Source of the DNA: Caulobacteraceae bacterium
Lineage (GTDB): Bacteria; Pseudomonadota; Alphaproteobacteria; Caulobacterales; Caulobacteraceae
NCBI GenBank assembly: GCA_019748055.1
Contig: JAIEQC010000012.1
Coordinates: forward strand, 62,001-126,000
DNA: 64,000 nt
Reading direction: 5' to 3'
Both the position numbers and the translations under genes were made by a program. Below the pieces are notes generated by a model. It did not search any database, was not told the origin of the DNA, and saw only the letters and a list, made by a program, of their open reading frames with translations. Position 1 is the first letter of the stretch. Every line of letters begins with the position of its first letter. Below, piece by piece: positions 7,930 to 17,413 of this stretch.

Positions 7930-9080
7930 CTCATCACCGCCCTCTGCTCGCCCATCGCCTGCATGGCCTTCGTGCCCAACTCGATCAGGGGAAGGTTGTT
8001 GGGATAGTCCCAGTGGAATTTCTTCGGAGCGTGCTTGTAGGACTCGAGCTCATCAACCGAGACGCCCAGCTTAGTGGCGATGTACTCGAAATCGGCGGCG
8101 ATGGTGTCGGGATCGTGGGCGGGACCGCCAAGCCGGCGAAGCGCCTCGTCTCGCGACATCTGTCCGGACAATATGGTGCTGGAGAAGTGGGGCCGACGCT
8201 TGTCGAAACCGAACCGCTCCATGAGCCAATAGCCTTCGAAGAAACGCGTGAACCGCGACTCATAATGCTTGTGCGCGTACTTCTGCCAGCCGTAGAGATC
8301 CACCAAATCGTCCATCACCTGCTCTTTGAAGTAGGGGACGTAGTTCAGCGGCTTGATGACCTTAAGGCCGTGCACGAAGCGATAGTAGATCTTGAACTTG
8401 AAGATGTCGGCTTGAGGAAACTTGCGCAGGGCACGGGAGCCGTGAGCGCCGTGGATGGCCCGTATCTGGCGGAGATCCGACGCATGATAAGCCCACTCCA
8501 AGGGCTCGCGGACGCATTCCGTGGCGTAGTTGGCGCCGGTCAGGATGTATTTGACCTTGTTCTTGACGGCGAAATTGTAAAGGCCGGCGAAGAAGGCGTG
8601 ATCCTGGGGTGTGTCAAGCGACGGCACGCCCGACTTGAAATAGGCCAGCTGCAGGTCCCGCATCTCGGGCCAGTCGATCACTTCCGTGTACAGATCAAGT
8701 CCGAGACCATCGACGAGTTTCTCGATGTTGTTCACGGCCTGCTGTGAATTCCAGCCTGCGTCGACATGGTAGAGCAGCGGCCGCAAACCGAACTCCTTCA
8801 CGGCCATGTGGACCAGGTAGGAGCTGTCGACGCCGCCTGACAGGCCGATCAGGCAATCGAAATCCTTGCCCTTGCCCCAGGCCTTGATTTCATCGACCTG
8901 GCGCTCGATCTCGCGCCGCCCGCGCTCGTCGGTGTGCCAGTGGGGCGCGATGTTGGCGTGATAGTTCAGACAATACTCGCAGACGCCCTCTTCATTGAAG
9001 ACGATCTTGGAGTCGGTCGTGTCCATGACGCAGGTGACGCACATCTGGTAGGGACGTTCGGCACGGGGAGGCGAGGTCAT
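7926..9080 (-). CDS. wbuX: N-acetyl sugar amidotransferase, WbuX/WbpG/PseA type
   Basis: PP-loop ATPase of about 384 aa that adenylates the N-acetyl carbonyl of a nucleotide sugar and replaces its oxygen with ammonia, giving an acetamidino group. Four cysteines near the N-terminus (Cys14, Cys17, Cys34, Cys37; MCVTCVMD and CEYCLNY) look like a zinc site, followed by the ATP-binding GLSGGVDSSYLV at about 79-90. The start is taken at the ATG at 9080; the in-frame start at 9131 adds a Pro/Ser/Arg-rich stretch. In P. aeruginosa O5 the equivalent trio acts on a diacetamido-mannuronic acid, and in E. coli clusters with fnlABC it makes L-FucNAm. Both kinds of substrate pathway are in this operon, so the true substrate cannot be assigned. 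Confidence 0.88.
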   Translation of the reverse strand: MTSPPRAERPYQMCVTCVMDTTDSKIVFNEEGVCEYCLNYHANIAPHWHTDERGRREIERQVDEIKAWGKGKDFDCLIGLSGGVDSSYLVHMAVKEFGLRPLLYHVDAGWNSQQAVNNIEKLVDGLGLDLYTEVIDWPEMRDLQLAYFKSGVPSLDTPQDHAFFAGLYNFAVKNKVKYILTGANYATECVREPLEWAYHASDLRQIRAIHGAHGSRALRKFPQADIFKFKIYYRFVHGLKVIKPLNYVPYFKEQVMDDLVDLYGWQKYAHKHYESRFTRFFEGYWLMERFGFDKRRPHFSSTILSGQMSRDEALRRLGGPAHDPDTIAADFEYIATKLGVSVDELESYKHAPKKFHWDYPNNLPLIELGTKAMQAMGEQRAVMR

Positions 9081-9180
9081 CTGAGGGCGTCTTCCTAGGC
9101 GAGGTGGGGGGCTTGATAGCGAGGAAGGCAAGCAACTCCAAGCGACGTTTAGACGACGATGAAGCTGCCGGCCAAGTCAG

Positions 9181-10500
9181 TCATCGGAAACGGGAAATCA
9201 CGTCCAAATACTTCCTGGACTGATGCTCCCGTGACGCCGCCTGCACCGCCTCAGAGACGGCACATTCCGGAGGACGCGCGAACATCGGGGAGGTGAGCGC
9301 CCGGCGGAACGACGCAGGATCGTTCCCGACGACATGCATGTCGCCGGCCGCACGGATGAACCCGCCCATGAGGGTGTTCGCCGCGACGTCGGCGAGTATG
9401 GGGCGCCCCGAAGAGGCATATTCGAACATCTTCGTCGGCAGAATTCCCGCTGCGCTGGCCTCCTCGCCCGGTCGCGGGGGTACGGCATGCTCGACGAACA
9501 GCAGCCAGTCCGCGGTCACGATTTTCTGCAGCGCCACATCGTAGGGAACCGGAGCAAGGAACCGGAACATATCCCGAAGGTCGTTCGGCCGTCCGGCCAG
9601 GTGTTCCTGAAGGACGAGCGCGTCTCCATAAAACTCGAACTGGACGTCGCGCGAGGACGCCACGCCTTCGGCGACGAGCTCCTCAAGCGCGGCGAGCAGC
9701 GCGTGCGGAATGCGCCCGGGCGTCACGACCCCCAGATAACGAACGATGGCGGGCCCCTCCCTGTCGGCTACATAGGGCGCGGCGGCGCGAGCGGCGGTCA
9801 TGCGCCGCGCATCGAATCCATTCATCACGGTCACGGTACCGGACGACATGCGGCCGTAGTAGTCCGTCATCGGATCCGAGATAGTCACGACCAGATCAGC
9901 CCGACGAGCGAGAAATCGATCGACCGTGAGTTCAAGTCGCTTCGCGAACTTGCCCCCCGGCATCTCGTGGCAGTTGCTGAAGTTGTCGCGATAGTCGAGC
10001 ACGACCGGAACACGGAAGCGCCGTTTCGCGATGACGGCGGCCAGCAGGACGGGCCACGGCGGCGCAGTGCCGATGGCCACGCGCGACCGCCTCAGCACCT
10101 CCTTCACCTCGGCGGCAAGAAATGGGCTGGCCATGGCCAGGGCGAAGCTGAGTCGGGGATCGGGCAACTGGCCCAGAAGGCGCATGACGAAAGCCTTCAG
10201 TTTTTGCCCAGTCGTTTGACCGACAGCGGACGCCGGGGAACTTGCCGAAACTGCGGACGACGCACGCGACGGCCTCAGTCGACCCAGAGGGTCCACTTCC
10301 AGCAGAGTGACGCCTGGCGGAGGCGTTTCGGAAAGATCCGCGACCGTGCCCGACTTGGTCGTCGAGATCACCACGACCTCCTCGCCCCACTCTGCGAAAT
10401 AGGCGGAAAGCGCCTCCATTCGCTTCGCCCCGGAAGAATTCAGCGGCGGGAAATAGTGACACAGGATCGCCACGGCGCGATCGCCTGAGGGCGACGTCAT
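9181..10500 (-). CDS. GT4-like glycosyltransferase
   Basis: Predicted GT-B glycosyltransferase of 439 aa. The N-terminal domain starts with AVAILCHYFPPLNSSGAKR, a common opening of O-antigen GT4 enzymes that bind the acceptor through a Gly-rich loop. The C-terminal half has PTKMFEYASSGRPILADV, the usual donor-phosphate region (E in MFEY). The ATG at 10500 overlaps the stop of the upstream epimerase gene (ATGA); an ORF extension to 10662 is Arg-rich and lies inside that gene. It is one of only two transferases seen in the operon. The sugar transferred is unknown; the neighbours suggest the diacetamido uronic acid or the L-amino sugar. A 100-base gap separates it from the amidotransferase gene. 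Confidence 0.8.
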   Translation of the reverse strand: MTSPSGDRAVAILCHYFPPLNSSGAKRMEALSAYFAEWGEEVVVISTTKSGTVADLSETPPPGVTLLEVDPLGRLRPSRASSAVSASSPASAVGQTTGQKLKAFVMRLLGQLPDPRLSFALAMASPFLAAEVKEVLRRSRVAIGTAPPWPVLLAAVIAKRRFRVPVVLDYRDNFSNCHEMPGGKFAKRLELTVDRFLARRADLVVTISDPMTDYYGRMSSGTVTVMNGFDARRMTAARAAAPYVADREGPAIVRYLGVVTPGRIPHALLAALEELVAEGVASSRDVQFEFYGDALVLQEHLAGRPNDLRDMFRFLAPVPYDVALQKIVTADWLLFVEHAVPPRPGEEASAAGILPTKMFEYASSGRPILADVAANTLMGGFIRAAGDMHVVGNDPASFRRALTSPMFARPPECAVSEAVQAASREHQSRKYLDVISRFR

Positions 10501-11570
10501 GGCAACGCAGCCAGGACGCGGGCGATCTCGTCGGCCGCCTGGCCGTCTCCGTAAACATCGGGCGGCACCCGCCCGACCGGCGGCTTCAGGATCGCTGCGG
10601 CGATGCGGTCGGGATCGGCGCCAACGATGACGTTGTGTCCATGCTCGACAAGCTCGGGCCACTCGGTCTCGTCGCGCAGAACGGCCCCCGGCACGCCATG
10701 AAAGAAGGCTTCCTTCTGGACCCCGCCGCTGTCCGTGGCGATCAGTGCGGCCTGACGTTGCAGGGCGAGCATGTCGAAATAGCTGATCGGATCGATGATT
10801 CGGAGATTGCCGGCGGGGGTGAGGCCCTGTTCCGCTATCCGGAGCCGGGTGCGGGGATGCAGGGGCAGCACCACCGGAAGGCCCGCCTTGGCCAGTCCGT
10901 CCAGAAGGCCCTTGAGACGGACCGGATCGTCGACGTTTTCCTTCCTGTGAAGGGTCGCCAGAACGTACCCCCCCCGGGTCAGGCTCAGATCGGTCAGGAT
11001 CGTCGATCGCGAGAGCGCCACATCGCCGAAAACGCGGACGGCATCGTACATGACGTCGCCACTGAAGCGCACGCGATCGGCTGGAACGCCCTCACGCTCA
11101 AGATTGTCCATCGCCAGCTTGGACGGAGCGAACAAAAGGTTGGAAAGCCGATCCGTGACGATGCGGTTGACCTCCTCCGGCATCGCCACATTGAACGAAC
11201 GCAGGCCCGCCTCGACATGGGCCAGGGGAACCACGGCCTTGGCCGCAGCCAGGGCACCGGCGAGCGTGGAGTCCGTATCGCCGTAGACCATGACCCAGTC
11301 CGGACGGGTTTCGGTGATGAGCGCCTCCAACCCCTCCATGGCGCGGCCGGTGTTCTGGGCGTGGCTGCCGCCGCCGACGGCGAGGTTATGGGCGGGGGTC
11401 GGCAGTCCGAGCTCTTCGAAGAAGACGTCCGACATGTTGCGGTCGTAGTGCTGGCCCGTGTGGACCAGGATCTCCTCGACTCCCCCATGCCGCGCAAAGG
11501 CCGCCGAGACGACGGCGGCCTTCACGAACTGGGGGCGAGCGCCGATCACAGTAAGCAGTCGTGTGGCCAC
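10497..11570 (-). CDS. wbpI: UDP-N-acetylglucosamine 2-epimerase, WecB/WbpI type
   Basis: Non-hydrolysing 2-epimerase of 357 aa with the classical motifs TVIGARPQFVKAA, HTGQHYD, VYGDTDSTLAGA, HVEAGLRS and ATDSGGVQKEAFF. GTG at 11570 is taken as start: GGAG lies about eight bases before it and the family motif begins right after. Alone it would make UDP-ManNAc. Beside wbpA, wbpB and wbpD homologues it more likely acts as WbpI, turning UDP-GlcNAc(3NAc)A into UDP-ManNAc(3NAc)A. WecB and WbpI cannot be told apart reliably from sequence reading, so the symbol rests on context. Confidence 0.82.
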   Translation of the reverse strand: MATRLLTVIGARPQFVKAAVVSAAFARHGGVEEILVHTGQHYDRNMSDVFFEELGLPTPAHNLAVGGGSHAQNTGRAMEGLEALITETRPDWVMVYGDTDSTLAGALAAAKAVVPLAHVEAGLRSFNVAMPEEVNRIVTDRLSNLLFAPSKLAMDNLEREGVPADRVRFSGDVMYDAVRVFGDVALSRSTILTDLSLTRGGYVLATLHRKENVDDPVRLKGLLDGLAKAGLPVVLPLHPRTRLRIAEQGLTPAGNLRIIDPISYFDMLALQRQAALIATDSGGVQKEAFFHGVPGAVLRDETEWPELVEHGHNVIVGADPDRIAAAILKPPVGRVPPDVYGDGQAADEIARVLAALP

Positions 11571-11611
11571 GTAGCGATCTCCAGAGAACGAATGGGCGGC
11601 AGGGGCGGACG

Positions 11612-12910
11612 TCAGGGCGTCGATGGAGCGTGCCTGTTTGGAACCGAGGTGCCCCGGGTCTCCGCAATCCGCACCAGGAAAAGCAACAGGCAGATCGCGA
11701 GCACTCCATTGTCGATCAGAGCGATCGGCGACTCCGCCAGATAAAGGGCCAGATAGAGAAACATAAAGCCGTAGCTCAATGATCTGATGACGGTTCGAGG
11801 ACCGCTGACATATCTCCGATATGCGGACGCGTAGGCGAGGCCCAAAAGCCCATACAGCATGATGACGCCGGGCATGCCGGCATTGTGGTACGCGGATCCG
11901 ACGGGGGTAAGGGGCGCAGTTCCTCGATCGGTTCCGAACATTATCGCATGCACGTCGTGCGAGAGCCTGCTGCCTTCCTGACCCGGAATGATGCCGAGAA
12001 GCGCCTTGCCCCACTCCGCGAAGTTCTGGATCGGCAAGGTCAGGACATAGTCAAACCCGACCAGCCCGCTTTCCTGCTGATATGTGGTGAACCGCTTCAT
12101 CGTGTCGCCGAGTGCAGTGAGCACGCCGCCCGACTCCCGGCCGTAATAAATCGAGGTCATGAATAGGAACACCACCACGACGGGCGAGGCGAACACAGCG
12201 ACCTTGCCCAGTCTGAGCCTCGCACGTCCTGACCAATGCAGGACGAAGCTCATCAGGAACGCCGCCGTCGTGTAGAAGAGGTAGCCGCGCTGTCCTGTCC
12301 CAGCGAGCGCGAGGATCGTGACCGGCCCCATGACGGCACAATAGGCGGCGAAGGCCGTTCTGTTTCCGGCCCGCCAAATCCAGAACCCCACCGCCGCAAC
12401 CGATATGGGCAAGAGCACGTTCTTAAACTGGTTGACGTAACCCGGAGCGAAATAGTCCTCGCCTGAATATGTCGCCAACCTTTCCGTCGAATAATCCGAA
12501 ACTCCGCCGACAAGCAACTGAACGATGATGTTGTAACCGACAGCTTGGTAGTAAATGATGGTTACGGCTATGCTTATCACCATGATGGCAGCGACCAATG
12601 TCTTCACATCTTGGTGTTCGTCGGTTTCTCTTCTGCGGAAAAAATCGAGCATGGCGTCGTGAACGCGCGCCCGATGGACATAGAAGACGACCGCCGCGAC
12701 GAAGACGAAATGCGCCGCGAAATAAAGGACGGCGTAATAGACGTGCCCCACCCGTTCGAAGTCGCTGATGGCAAACGTCCCGACGGCCATCACCGACTGC
12801 GCGACGATGAACCAGAAAAAGGGCGATCCCCCGCGGAAGGGCCGCAGCACCCAAAGCGAAGCCAGCGCCAGGATCAGGTAGGACGTCGATATGGCGAACT
12901 TGATCAGCAT
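11612..12910 (-). CDS. wzy: Wzy-like O-antigen/capsule polymerase
   Basis: Polytopic inner-membrane protein of 432 aa with about ten to twelve hydrophobic segments and no match I recognise outside the Wzy/oligosaccharide-polymerase group. A large loop with Arg, Tyr and His residues (about 290-350, containing TGQRGYLFY upstream and GMPGVIMLYGLLGLAYA after it) fits the periplasmic loops of a polymerase. Wzy proteins are poorly conserved, so the call rests on topology and its place between wzx and sugar genes. Base composition falls to near-neutral GC around 12400-12650, lower than the neighbours, a usual sign of transferred wzy genes. The ATG at 12910 lies ten bases after the wzx stop. Confidence 0.72.
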   Translation of the reverse strand: MLIKFAISTSYLILALASLWVLRPFRGGSPFFWFIVAQSVMAVGTFAISDFERVGHVYYAVLYFAAHFVFVAAVVFYVHRARVHDAMLDFFRRRETDEHQDVKTLVAAIMVISIAVTIIYYQAVGYNIIVQLLVGGVSDYSTERLATYSGEDYFAPGYVNQFKNVLLPISVAAVGFWIWRAGNRTAFAAYCAVMGPVTILALAGTGQRGYLFYTTAAFLMSFVLHWSGRARLRLGKVAVFASPVVVVFLFMTSIYYGRESGGVLTALGDTMKRFTTYQQESGLVGFDYVLTLPIQNFAEWGKALLGIIPGQEGSRLSHDVHAIMFGTDRGTAPLTPVGSAYHNAGMPGVIMLYGLLGLAYASAYRRYVSGPRTVIRSLSYGFMFLYLALYLAESPIALIDNGVLAICLLLFLVRIAETRGTSVPNRHAPSTP

Positions 12911-12920
12911 CTCGTCTTGC

Positions 12921-14315
12921 CTAGGGCGTGAGCTGGAGCAAGGCAACCACGACGCAAAGGCCCAGGACGGCGCCCCCCAGGCCGGTCAGGACCGCCTCCA
13001 AGGTCGGCCGCAGCCCCGCGCGAAGGCCGATGCCGACCGTCCGCATCACGATCCCTAGGTAGACCGCATAGAAGACCAGGCCAGACACGGCATAAGCCTC
13101 GACAACCCAGGTCCGGTCGATCGCCGCGGCCAGCAGAACCGCCCCCACGCGCAAAACGAGGCCCGCGATCTGAAGCATGAGGGCGGTCCTCTGTCTCCCC
13201 ACCACATGCAGAGCCATCGACAGCGGCGAAGACAGAAACTGGAAGAAGAACCATGGGGCCATCCAGGCGACCATGACGCCGGATCGGGTCCACTCCTGCC
13301 CGAACACCAGTCCGAAGGCCGCGGGCGAGACCACGGCGAGAAAGGCGATGGGGCCTGCCGACATCCGGACGAGCCGGCAGAGCATGGCTGCGGTATGTTC
13401 CGCAAGACGCCCCTCTCGCAATGCCTCCGGGGCCGCGGAAAGGTAGACTTGGCCCACCGCATTCCCAACGAGGGACATGGGAGCCTGCAGAAGAAAAACC
13501 GCAAGGGTTAGATACCCCGCCTCCGGCCCAGCGGCGAGCGCGGCGATCAGCAGCACGGGAAGATGGATCGCCGCCGCATTGGCCAGCGCCTCCCAGACCG
13601 AATAACGCGGAAATTTCTGATGGATACGCGCCGCCCGCCGCATGCCGGACCAACTGATGCGCCGGAACAGGGCCCGCTCGCCGAGCAGTGCGCCGACGCC
13701 CAGGCTGGCGGCTCCTGCTCCGTAGTTGAGCATCTGGCCCACCAATAATCCGAGAGGTGTCAAGCCGGCGAACCCCAGACCGAGTTGGCCGCCCACTGCG
13801 GACGCGGATTGCAGCACGCGACTGCGTGCGATGGGGCCGAATCCCTTGCGCCGGACGAACCACATCTGAAGAGCGAGATAGAGCCCTCCGATCAGAAGAC
13901 CGGGAGCCAGCAACCCCAGATGCGGAATGAGCGTAGGCTGACCCAAAAGGGCGAGCGCCTCGACCGGCAGAGCGGCGACCACACCGGCGACGATCACGCT
14001 GAAGACGATGACGGACGCCACGCTGAGCGCCAGCAGATTGGCGGCCTCCTCGTCGTCTTGGGGCAGGGGGATGGCGACCTCGAACCTCAGGCAGGACGCC
14101 ACGACAAGAATGCCGATCAGGCTGGAGAACGCGGCGGCGGCGGCGAAGTCAGTAGGCGAATAAAGCCGCGTGGCCACCGGCATCGCGGCGGCCGTGATCG
14201 CATGGGCCAGGGTGGTCCCCCCGACCAGCACGCCGATGGAGCGAAGAACGCCCGCCTGAGTTAAGCGGCCCCAAAGCCTCGCCCAAGGCGGCGTCTCAGT
14301 CGTCAAGCGCCACAC
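12921..14315 (-). CDS. wzx: Wzx-like polysaccharide flippase
   Basis: MATE/MOP-type membrane protein of about 464 aa with twelve or more predicted helices. The N-terminal [17 protein letters not shown] followed by [18 protein letters not shown] is a typical start of a polysaccharide transporter of the Polysacc_synt family. It would flip the undecaprenyl-linked repeat across the inner membrane. No ATG is available near the conserved start: a GTG at 14315 or a TTG at 14306, both overlapping the end of the acetyltransferase gene, are the best candidates; the ATG at 14372 adds 19 polar residues deep inside that gene. I use the GTG. Confidence 0.82.
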   Translation of the reverse strand: MWRLTTETPPWARLWGRLTQAGVLRSIGVLVGGTTLAHAITAAAMPVATRLYSPTDFAAAAAFSSLIGILVVASCLRFEVAIPLPQDDEEAANLLALSVASVIVFSVIVAGVVAALPVEALALLGQPTLIPHLGLLAPGLLIGGLYLALQMWFVRRKGFGPIARSRVLQSASAVGGQLGLGFAGLTPLGLLVGQMLNYGAGAASLGVGALLGERALFRRISWSGMRRAARIHQKFPRYSVWEALANAAAIHLPVLLIAALAAGPEAGYLTLAVFLLQAPMSLVGNAVGQVYLSAAPEALREGRLAEHTAAMLCRLVRMSAGPIAFLAVVSPAAFGLVFGQEWTRSGVMVAWMAPWFFFQFLSSPLSMALHVVGRQRTALMLQIAGLVLRVGAVLLAAAIDRTWVVEAYAVSGLVFYAVYLGIVMRTVGIGLRAGLRPTLEAVLTGLGGAVLGLCVVVALLQLTP

Positions 14316-14862
14316 AGGCCTGGTCGGTGATTTTGTACCGTCGTCCCTCCTCGGAGAGGATGACCCCGTCACCGTGCAAGCGGGTGCCCGCAGCGCTCAT
14401 CCACCCGATCCTGCGGGCCGGAACGCCCACCATGAGCGCATGATCGGGGACGTCCTGATTGACCACAGCCCCCGCTCCGACGAACGCGTAACGACCGACC
14501 GTGACGCCGCATACGATCGTGCTGTTGGCCCCGAGGGTGGCGCCCTTCTTTATCAGTGTCGTTCTGTATTCAGACTTTCGTTCTACAGATGAGCGTGGAT
14601 TGTAGACGTTCGTAAAAACCATGCTTGGTCCACAAAACACATCATCCTCGATACGGACCGCATCATAAACAGAAACGTTATTCTGGATTTTGACCCTGTC
14701 GCCGATGACCACGTCGTTGCCGACGAAGACGTTCTGACCCAGCGAGCAGCCGTCTCCTATGACGGCCCCCCCGCAAACGTGAGTCCAGTGCCAGACGCGC
14801 GTCCCCTCCCCGATCCTGGCCCCGTCATCGACGATGGCGGTGGGATGTACGACGACCGCCAT
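14296..14862 (-). CDS. wbpD: Left-handed beta-helix N-acetyltransferase, WbpD/WlbB-like
   Basis: Hexapeptide-repeat acyltransferase of 188 aa. The repeats run from about residue 8 to 140 (for example [20 protein letters not shown] and [17 protein letters not shown]), with [16 protein letters not shown] typical of WbpD/WlbB. That family acetylates the 3-amino group of UDP-GlcNAc3NA to give UDP-GlcNAc(3NAc)A in the cytosol. TTGGAG lies just before the ATG at 14862, which overlaps no more than the stop region of the dehydrogenase gene. A patch from about 14560 to 14700 is markedly AT-rich compared with the flanks, suggesting separate ancestry. The aminotransferase that would make its substrate (WbpE) is not next to it. 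Confidence 0.85.
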   Translation of the reverse strand: MAVVVHPTAIVDDGARIGEGTRVWHWTHVCGGAVIGDGCSLGQNVFVGNDVVIGDRVKIQNNVSVYDAVRIEDDVFCGPSMVFTNVYNPRSSVERKSEYRTTLIKKGATLGANSTIVCGVTVGRYAFVGAGAVVNQDVPDHALMVGVPARRIGWMSAAGTRLHGDGVILSEEGRRYKITDQACVALDD

Positions 14863-14864
14863 GC

Positions 14865-15923
14865 TCAAAGCTCCAAAGGCAGGGACACCCGCGCGCCGTC
14901 TCGAGCGGAGCGGTAAATGGCGGTCAAGGTCTCCAGAGAGCGCAGGCCCGAGCGGCCGTCGGTCTCAGGCTCAGCCTCGCCCTTGAGGGTGGCGATGACG
15001 TTCTCATAGTAAAGCGGATGTCCAAAGCCGTAGACGGACGTCGTCGCATAGCTGGCTTCCGACACCTTCGCATCGTCCTCGTGCGGCTCGGCGAACTCCC
15101 AGGTCTGGACCTCGTTGACGGCTACGCCGCCTATGCGGACGGTCCCCTTTTCACCCAGGATGGTGATGCTGCCTTCCAGATTTCGGGGATAGGTCAGCAT
15201 GGTGACGTTCAGCGAACCGAGGGCGCCCGAGCGCCATCGCAGCGAGACCGCCGCAGTGTCCTCGGCCTGGATTCGGCGCTCCAGCGTGGCGGTGTAGGCC
15301 TGGACGCTCTCCAGAGGACCCACCAGCCAGTCCAGAAGATCGACGTAGTGGCTCGCCTGGTTCATCAGGGCCCCGCCGTCCCACTCCCAGGTGCCCCGCC
15401 ATTTGGCGGCGTCGTAGTAGTCCTGCGGCCGCGTCCAGAAGACGTTCAGCGTCACCATGTAGATTCGTCCGAAGCGGCGCTGCTCCAGCGCCCGCTTCAG
15501 CAGCTGCAGCGTGGCGTTTCGACGGTTCTGCTTGACGACGAACAGGCGTACGCCCGCCTCGTCGCAGGTTCGCACCATCTCGAGACCGTCCCGATACCGG
15601 GTGGCCATCGGCTTTTCCGAAACGACGTGAATGCCTGCCCGGGCCACCTGTATGGCTTGGGACGGATGCAGCCCGCTGGGCGTGGTCAGGATCACTGCGT
15701 CGGCGGTCGTGGCCGCCAGCATTTCGGTCAACGAAGCATGCGATGCGGCACCGGCGGCCTCGGCCGCGGCGCGCGCCGCGGCGGGGTCTATGTCGCAAAC
15801 GTCGACCAGCTCGCAGGTATCCCCGTGTTTGGCCAAGGCGTCGAGGTGGCTCCTCGATATCCGACCGCAGCCGACCAGGGCGAAGCGGACCTTGCGGTCC
15901 TTGACGATGGAGCGTGGGGTCAT
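14865..15923 (-). CDS. wbpB: Gfo/Idh/MocA sugar 3-dehydrogenase, WbpB/WlbA-like
   Basis: NAD-dependent oxidoreductase of 352 aa with an N-terminal Rossmann fold ([17 protein letters not shown]) and the Gfo/Idh lysine motif [12 protein letters not shown]. The stretch [18 protein letters not shown] with [19 protein letters not shown] is characteristic of the WbpB/WlbA group, which oxidises carbon 3 of UDP-GlcNAcA. Together with the WbpA, WbpD and WbpI homologues it defines most of the UDP-ManNAc(3NAc)A route. It begins with an ATG four bases after the wbpA stop, so translation is likely coupled. Confidence 0.87.
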   Translation of the reverse strand: MTPRSIVKDRKVRFALVGCGRISRSHLDALAKHGDTCELVDVCDIDPAAARAAAEAAGAASHASLTEMLAATTADAVILTTPSGLHPSQAIQVARAGIHVVSEKPMATRYRDGLEMVRTCDEAGVRLFVVKQNRRNATLQLLKRALEQRRFGRIYMVTLNVFWTRPQDYYDAAKWRGTWEWDGGALMNQASHYVDLLDWLVGPLESVQAYTATLERRIQAEDTAAVSLRWRSGALGSLNVTMLTYPRNLEGSITILGEKGTVRIGGVAVNEVQTWEFAEPHEDDAKVSEASYATTSVYGFGHPLYYENVIATLKGEAEPETDGRSGLRSLETLTAIYRSARDGARVSLPLEL

Positions 15924-15927
15924 CGGA

Positions 15928-17238
15928 TCAGGCTTTCACGACGGAGTCGCCGGCGGCGAACTTGCCGCGAGAATCCACGATCAAGGTCGCGTGCCGCCCG
16001 ATCAAGTCATAGTCGAACCGGGCATGGTCGGTGGCGAGGAGCACACAGTCGTAGGACGCCAGGCTGTCCGCAGTCAGCTCAACGCTGCTGAGATCGAAGC
16101 TGTGCTCACGCATCTTGGGGAAAACCGGGACGTGGGGATCACTGTAATCCACATGGGCGCCCAAATCGCGCAACTTCTCCATCAGAATGACCGACGGGCT
16201 TTCGCGCATGTCGTCGACGTTCTTCTTGTAGGCGATGCCGAGGACGAGAATCCGGCTGCCGCGCACCGGTTTCAACCGTTCGTTCAGGGCCTTGGTCAGC
16301 TTTGCCACGACATAGTCCGGCATGGCGGAGTTCACCTCGCCCGCCAACTCGATGAAGCGGGTGTGCAGGCCGTATTCGCGTGCCTTCCAGGTCAGATAGA
16401 AGGGGTCGATGGGGATGCAATGGCCGCCCAGTCCCGGGCCTGGCCAGTAGGGCACGAAGCCGAATGGCTTGGTTGCGGCGGCGGCGATCACCTCATGGAT
16501 GTCTATGTCCATGCGATCGGCGACGATCTTCATCTCGTTGACGAGGCCGATGTTGACCGCCCGGTGGATATTCTCGAGCAGCTTGGTCAGCTCGGCGGCC
16601 CGGGTGGAGCTGACCGGCACGACGCGGTCGATCACCTGTCCATAAAGCGCCAAACCGACGTCTAGGCAGGACGCCGTCACGCCGCCGCAAACCTTCGGAA
16701 TGGTGTTGGTGGTGAAGTTCGGGTTTCCCGGATCCTCGCGCTCCGGGGAATAGACCAAGAAAGTCGTCTCCCCGACCTTCAGGCCGACCGCCTCAAGGCG
16801 CGGCATGAGTTCTTCGTCGGTGGTGCCGGGATAGGTCGTGCTCTCCAGAGACATGACCTGCCCCTCACGCATATGCGGGGTGAGGCCGTCGACCGTGTCG
16901 AGAACGAAGCTGAGGTCCGGTTCTCGATACTTGTTCAGCGGGGTCGGCACGCAGAGGATCAGGGCGTCTGCCTCCGGCGTCCGGGAAAAATCGACGGTGG
17001 CCTCGAAACCCGTCTCGCGCATGGCCGAAACGTCTGCAGCGGCGATGTGTTCAATGTAGCTCTCGCCGCGGTTCAGGGCGTCGACCTTGTCGGGCGCAAT
17101 GTCCAGGCCCAGCACCCGATAGCCCACTTGAGAGAAACGGATCGCGAGAGGCAGTCCCACATAGCCGAGTCCGACGATGCCGATCACGGCGGTTCGGTCG
17201 TTCAGGCGCGAGATCAGACGATCGCAGGCTTCGGTCAT
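15928..17238 (-). CDS. wbpA: UDP-N-acetylglucosamine 6-dehydrogenase, WbpA type
   Basis: NAD-dependent nucleotide-sugar dehydrogenase of 436 aa that oxidises UDP-GlcNAc to UDP-GlcNAcA. It has [14 protein letters not shown] near residue 20, [11 protein letters not shown], and the catalytic cysteine in [14 protein letters not shown] (Cys274), the version typical of WbpA and WecC-like enzymes and distinct from ugd at 927. The start at 17238 is set by AGGGGA upstream; the frame remains open to 17436 but that stretch is not protein-like. It is the first gene of the 15-kb minus-strand operon, and the 175-base gap to the divergent WecA-like gene must hold the operon promoter. Confidence 0.9.
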   Translation of the reverse strand: MTEACDRLISRLNDRTAVIGIVGLGYVGLPLAIRFSQVGYRVLGLDIAPDKVDALNRGESYIEHIAAADVSAMRETGFEATVDFSRTPEADALILCVPTPLNKYREPDLSFVLDTVDGLTPHMREGQVMSLESTTYPGTTDEELMPRLEAVGLKVGETTFLVYSPEREDPGNPNFTTNTIPKVCGGVTASCLDVGLALYGQVIDRVVPVSSTRAAELTKLLENIHRAVNIGLVNEMKIVADRMDIDIHEVIAAAATKPFGFVPYWPGPGLGGHCIPIDPFYLTWKAREYGLHTRFIELAGEVNSAMPDYVVAKLTKALNERLKPVRGSRILVLGIAYKKNVDDMRESPSVILMEKLRDLGAHVDYSDPHVPVFPKMREHSFDLSSVELTADSLASYDCVLLATDHARFDYDLIGRHATLIVDSRGKFAAGDSVVKA

Positions 17239-17413
17239 GAAGGTCCCCTTCCGAACCGGGCTCCTTAACGGGCGCAGTCGGAATTGGAAGTGCCGAGAAC
17301 CCGGAATCGCGTGACGCTTCTGCGACATGGACTGACGGTTGCCGCCACTCACCGCCTGACGCATAAGCCGCTCGCGCGCCTTTGAGGGCGACGTCCAACG
17401 GGGAATCGCCGCC

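Noticed and set aside
9334..10488. Antisense 384-aa frame over the glycosyltransferase gene
   Set aside because: No motif, and the sense frame carries GT-B signatures and coupled start/stop.
10497..11570. Enterobacterial common antigen wecB-wecC set
   Set aside because: The dehydrogenase is separate (15928) and wbpB/wbpD homologues are present, pointing to the diacetamido uronic acid route; no other wec genes.
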